Source: Deinococcus detaillensis (GTDB lineage: Bacteria; Deinococcota; Deinococci; Deinococcales; Deinococcaceae). Taken from it: a stretch of DNA of 64,000 nt. The notes beneath the pieces are model-generated. The model made no database searches and was not told the DNA's origin. It was given only the letters and a program-made list of their open reading frames with translations. The stretch spans positions 113,401 to 177,400 of the forward strand of contig NZ_VKDB01000006.1 in the NCBI RefSeq assembly GCF_007280555.1, written 5' to 3'. Both the position numbers and the translations under genes were made by a program. Of this stretch, positions 60,934 to 64,000 are shown piece after piece (the first letter of the stretch is position 1; every line of letters begins with the position of its first letter).

Positions 60934-62364
60934 TTACTCTTCAAGCTGGCGGATTTCTCCGACGACACGGTAAAATCCGCCGGCATCTTCGAGTTGGTCG
61001 ACCACGTAGCTCACGCCCATTCGGCGCAGGGTGCGGGGAAACTGCACGTTCCAGTCTTGAAAGGTCTGGCTGTTGCGCTCTGAGTCGGGCTTGACCCTCA
61101 GCTTGCCACCTTCTTGAACCACTTTGAGCACCACTTGTCCGGCGATTTGCGAAGTGACGGCAAAGGTCGTCGCTGGCGCTTGGGTTTGAAGAGTGGCGGC
61201 CATTTTAATATCGCGGGCGGTGACTTGAATGCCCTGTTTGGCGTTCTCAATGGCCTGAGCGCTGACATCCAAAGCGGCCAAAGTGCCTCTTGAAGTCACG
61301 ATATAAAGCCGCTCGCCGCTGTACTGCATACTGAGCGCCGCGCCGTAACTGGTGCCGAGTTTCCACAGGCGCTCTCCGGCTTTGTTAAAGCAGTAGACGG
61401 CTGAACTGCTGTCGCCCGCGAAAACGAATTCGCCTTCTGGACTGGTCGCGCACGAGAAAACAGCCGCGTCACAGCGGTAATTTTGAACCGCCTGACCCGT
61501 TTTGGTAAAGCGCTGAATTTGGTTGTTGGAGGTTCCAGCGTAGAGGTCGCTGCCTTCTTGCCAGCCGAACAAGACGCTGCCGCTGGTTTTGTGGTGCCAC
61601 AGCGGAAAGCCGCTCTCACGGTCAAGCTGGCCGACGCCGCCGGAGTGTCCGTAATACACTCCCGCCTGATCCACCCTGACCATCCAGGCCATGTGGGCGT
61701 TTTGGCCGATTTGTGCCCACTGCTGTTCGCTTTCGGCGTCGAAGGCGTGAACGTTGCCCTGACTGTCCCCGACCCCTAGCATCCCGCCCTGCAAATCCAT
61801 CCACAAAATTGCGCTTTGGCTTTCGGCTTCGTAGGCCACGAAGGGCAATTTGCCGCTCAAATCGTAGACGTTGCCGTCGTCGCACCCGGCAAACGTTCGG
61901 TGCTGGTCGCTCACCAAGCACTTGACACCTTCAGGCAATTTGAACGAGCGCTGCACTTCGCCCTCAGGTGACAGCGCGTAGACCTCGCCCGCATCGTTGC
62001 CCACCCAGACATTGTCTCGATCCGCGAAAATGCCGAATGCTGCGCTGGACGTTTTGAACTTCCACACCACCGGAGCGGCGGATTTGGTGGTGGAAGCCGT
62101 TTCGGTAATCTCACGGCGAACGACGCTGCGCTTTTGGCGAACGCCCTGCACCGCTTCCTTGTAGCCTTTGCGGACTTTCTCCTTAATCTTTTTGGCGGCC
62201 TCGGCTTCGGCTTGTTCGGCGGTGGCAAAGCCTTTGGTGCTGGTCTGTCCGGGCGTGCCGATCCGGCCAAAGCGCAGGGTCAGGGTGGTTTCTTCCACAC
62301 TCACTTCGTAGAATTTATGTTCGCTTCCGACTTCATCCGAGAGTTCAAGATACGTTTTCGACAT
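60934..62364 (-). CDS. WGR domain fused to a beta-propeller (PQQ-like) domain
   Basis: A 476-residue protein. Residues ~1-75 are a WGR domain (HKFYEVSVEETTLTLRFGRI with the GRIGTPGQ turn, and KIKEKVRKGY), a nucleic-acid-binding module first known from PARP1. Residues ~95-410 contain about seven WD40/PQQ-like blades (VYALSPEGEVQRSF, VHAFDAESEQQW, VYCFNKAGERLWKL). The last ~65 residues are a separate C-terminal part. ATG 62364 follows TATGCT (62371-62376) by 6 nt. The function is unknown to me; damaged-DNA sensing is a guess. Confidence 0.82.
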   Translation of the reverse strand: MSKTYLELSDEVGSEHKFYEVSVEETTLTLRFGRIGTPGQTSTKGFATAEQAEAEAAKKIKEKVRKGYKEAVQGVRQKRSVVRREITETASTTKSAAPVVWKFKTSSAAFGIFADRDNVWVGNDAGEVYALSPEGEVQRSFKLPEGVKCLVSDQHRTFAGCDDGNVYDLSGKLPFVAYEAESQSAILWMDLQGGMLGVGDSQGNVHAFDAESEQQWAQIGQNAHMAWMVRVDQAGVYYGHSGGVGQLDRESGFPLWHHKTSGSVLFGWQEGSDLYAGTSNNQIQRFTKTGQAVQNYRCDAAVFSCATSPEGEFVFAGDSSSAVYCFNKAGERLWKLGTSYGAALSMQYSGERLYIVTSRGTLAALDVSAQAIENAKQGIQVTARDIKMAATLQTQAPATTFAVTSQIAGQVVLKVVQEGGKLRVKPDSERNSQTFQDWNVQFPRTLRRMGVSYVVDQLEDAGGFYRVVGEIRQLEE

Positions 62365-62445
62365 GCCCCGAGCATAGCGGCTAAGCGCATTGGCGGTCAC
62401 ACTTTGATTGGCCTGACCAGTAGGGTGAGAAAGCGTGAAACCTCC

Positions 62446-62471
62446 AAACTGTTTAACCGGAATCCGTATCA
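62446..62471. repeat. Solo end of the MITE-like repeat family
   Basis: AACTGTTTAACCGG followed by AATCCGTATCA matches the right end of the 46346-46522 element with two differences over 25 nt. Its last three bases, TCA, are the stop codon (TGA) of the DUF1206 gene on the minus strand. Confidence 0.65.
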
Positions 62472-63305
62472 GCCCACCACCTTGACGCGGCGGTACCGTG
62501 CCTGAATGACGCACCACACGCCGTAACACAGCGTTCCCAGGGCCACCGCGCCCAGCAGGAACTGTCCGGCAGGCTGATGGCGTAGCCAGCCCAGCGCCCC
62601 CGAGGTGCCGACCACGATGCTGCCCTGATCCCGCCAGGCAGCCACCAGCAAAAAGACGCCCATGATCGTTAGCAGCAGCCCACGCGCCGCCACTCCCACC
62701 TGCCCAATCCGTTCCAGGGTGCCCTGATACTGCGCTCCCACATCGCTAAAGGCCATGCGCTCCATGAATTTGGCGCTGTAGGCGCTGTAGAGCTGGTCGG
62801 CAGCAACCGCCAGAAGCGCCACGCCAACCAGACCCAGCAGTAGCTGGCCGCCCGGCAGGTGCAGCACCTTCGCGGCGGTCTGGGCCTGACTGTTCTGTGC
62901 GTAAGGAGCGCTGCCCTGGGCCGCCAGGCGGGCGCTGAACACGGCCAGGGTCAGGTAGAGGCCGCCGCTGATCAGGTATCCCGCGCGTTTGATGAGCCCC
63001 TTGGCCTCCGTTCCCTGGTGTTCCGGGTCCAGAACGGCCCGCAGCAACTGCCACAGCACGTAACCGACCAGGCCCACCACTAGCAGCCACAGGAGAACAC
63101 GGCCCGCCGGAAGATCCTGAAGGCGCAGCAGCGCTCCTTTGTTATCTGTGGTGGTGCCGCCGTCGCCCAGCGCCAGACTCAGTGCCAGAAAGCCCACCGT
63201 GCCGTAAAGCACTCCCTTGCTGGCATACCCGAAACGGGCCAGGACCTCTAGCCCCGGAGCAACTTGGCGGCCAGCCTGCTCGACCTGTGATCTGGTAGTT
63301 GACAT
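62469..63305 (-). CDS. DUF1206 membrane protein
   Basis: A 278-residue membrane protein with six helices in three repeated pairs, each starting with a Gly-rich strand (RFGYASKGVLYGTVGF, RAGYLISGGLYLTLAV, QVGVAARGLLLTIMGV), which is the DUF1206 pattern. The function is unknown. Its stop codon lies in the terminal repeat of a mobile-type element, so the C-terminus (ARYRRVKVVG) may have been changed by insertion. CATAGT lies 6 nt before the ATG. Confidence 0.85.
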   Translation of the reverse strand: MSTTRSQVEQAGRQVAPGLEVLARFGYASKGVLYGTVGFLALSLALGDGGTTTDNKGALLRLQDLPAGRVLLWLLVVGLVGYVLWQLLRAVLDPEHQGTEAKGLIKRAGYLISGGLYLTLAVFSARLAAQGSAPYAQNSQAQTAAKVLHLPGGQLLLGLVGVALLAVAADQLYSAYSAKFMERMAFSDVGAQYQGTLERIGQVGVAARGLLLTIMGVFLLVAAWRDQGSIVVGTSGALGWLRHQPAGQFLLGAVALGTLCYGVWCVIQARYRRVKVVG

Positions 63306-63494
63306 GGTTCCACTATGTCCCGAAGCCCACCAGGCCGGATGCGCCGGGCGTGCCCATCTTTCTTCATGCAGAGCCTCCGCACCCGGCGTCAACCAGGGCG
63401 GAGGCGTTCAGTTGCGAATTGGTGATGGGACAGTGGTTTCACGCCAGCAGCGTCTTCAGGCTATGAGCGCCCACCCATTGCCTGTTGCCGTCTC
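63306..63494. other. Intergenic region, 189 nt
   Basis: Apart from the DUF1206 -10 box I see no gene or motif. Confidence 0.4.
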
Positions 63495-63549
63495 ATACGG
63501 ATTCCAGAATGGTGTTATCTTTTGGGATAGCACCATTCTGGAATCGTAT
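63495..63549. repeat. 55-bp hairpin repeat next to the transposase
   Basis: ATACGGATTCCAGAATGGTG (63495-63514) and CACCATTCTGGAATCGTAT (63531-63549) form a near-perfect stem with one extra G and a 16-nt loop. The arm shares 17 nt with the internal sequence of the MITE-like element at 46 kb. It lies 22 nt past the transposase stop and may be both a terminator and an element end. Confidence 0.7.
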
Positions 63550-63571
63550 CTGATTAGCGGCTTGTAGAAGG

Positions 63572-64000
63572 TCAGCAGCGCAAGGACATCAAGACGTCGA
63601 CGGGATCCTGACCCCGCAGACGGGCGGTTTCCACGGTGGACTTGATACGCATATACGTAATAGCGCCCCGTGCGTTTTTGCTGCACTGCGAGACTTTTCT
63701 GGCCATGACCACGGTTCTGAGACTGCGTTCGGCAGCATTGTTGGTCGGTGGAATTTCCGGATCCGACAGAAACAGGAGGATTCTGCCACGGAGATGCTGT
63801 TCCAGAATTCCGAGGCGGAGCCGTTCGTTGGCCTTGGTCTTCAAGGGTGCACGGTTGAGCAATTTTTCCAGGCGCAGGGTGAGACCTTCACCCTGTTGCC
63901 GGTATTCTTCCCGAGTACACCATCCCTCGTGAAAGCGTTGATGAAACTTGATCCCGTCGCGGAACACCTGAGCCAGTCGAAGACCGTATTCGTGCCCTCG
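63572..64000 (-). mobile_element. IS66-family-like transposase, C-terminal part (5' end outside window)
   Basis: The frame is open to the right edge and gives the last 143 residues of a DDE transposase. PPTNNAAERSLRTVVMARKV is the conserved block around the catalytic Glu of IS66-type enzymes, and YMRIKSTVETARLRGQDPVDVL is the usual C-terminal helix. No frameshift is seen in the visible part, so the element may be intact. The ATG/GTG-like start at 63967 is internal and not the true start. Confidence 0.85.

Overview
The window is chromosomal DNA from a Deinococcus-type bacterium. Evidence: GC-rich coding; many mRNAs that look leaderless, with a TANNNT -10 box 6-8 nt before the start codon; an N-acylamino-acid racemase and a LysJ-type aminotransferase typical of Deinococcus-Thermus; a PolyA_pol-HD tRNA nucleotidyltransferase of the type that is split into CC- and A-adding enzymes in this genus; and radA followed by a PIN/TRAM gene. 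I found no rRNA, CRISPR array or prophage. Most of the window is core or housekeeping sequence, with accessory material at the right end and at 46.3 kb.

Layout. 0-2.8 kb: polysaccharide genes (RmlD-like reductase cut by the window edge, O-antigen ligase-like protein, an anchored protein). 2.8-4.9 kb: tRNA-Glu(UUC), a phosphohexomutase gene interrupted by an in-frame TAG, and tRNA-Ser(GGA). 4.9-9.5 kb: DUF402, purN, M20 dipeptidase, a small protein, a pyrophosphatase-like protein, an SDR, and a HAD hydrolase gene with an in-frame TAG and no normal start codon. 9.5-16.7 kb: parvulin, FemXAB-like transferase, AroE-like protein, a 38-aa membrane protein, greA, two related lipoproteins, a YedY-like molybdoenzyme and mug. 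16.7-19.7 kb: membrane protein, rdgB, a fused MntA-HepT protein, DUF697. 19.7-26.4 kb (minus strand): GNAT plus N-acylamino-acid racemase, lysJ, lpdA, and mtnN-lrgA-lrgB. 26.4-30.4 kb: small proteins, a LivJ-like binding protein, tRNA-Ala(UGC), tRNA nucleotidyltransferase. 30.4-38.2 kb: alpha-amylase family enzyme, two alpha/beta hydrolases, pdxT, pdxS, LysM-M23 peptidase, rho. 38.4-43.1 kb: HD protein, UspA, tRNA-Glu(CUC), deoC, maf, rpmF, TetR, OsmC. 43.1-51.1 kb: REC-histidine kinase, a peptide ABC operon split by a long hairpin and a 177-bp MITE-like element, a SHOCT protein, and an OmpR-type two-component pair. 51.1-60.9 kb: radical SAM protein, arginase, DUF177, moaC, SCP2, DUF2087, radA, PIN/TRAM, a PadR-controlled membrane protein, CopZ. 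60.9-64 kb: WGR/beta-propeller protein, a DUF1206 gene whose stop codon lies in a repeat end, a 55-bp hairpin repeat and the 3' part of an IS66-like transposase.

Points of most interest: the single-chain MntA-HepT fusion; two genes with TAG where CAG (Gln) is expected; the WGR-propeller protein; the overlapping racemase/GNAT pair; a repeat family linking three loci and an IS66-like element; and a cysteine-rich insertion in LysJ. I do not claim a wholly new system. All functional statements come from motif recognition and synteny; no database search was run.
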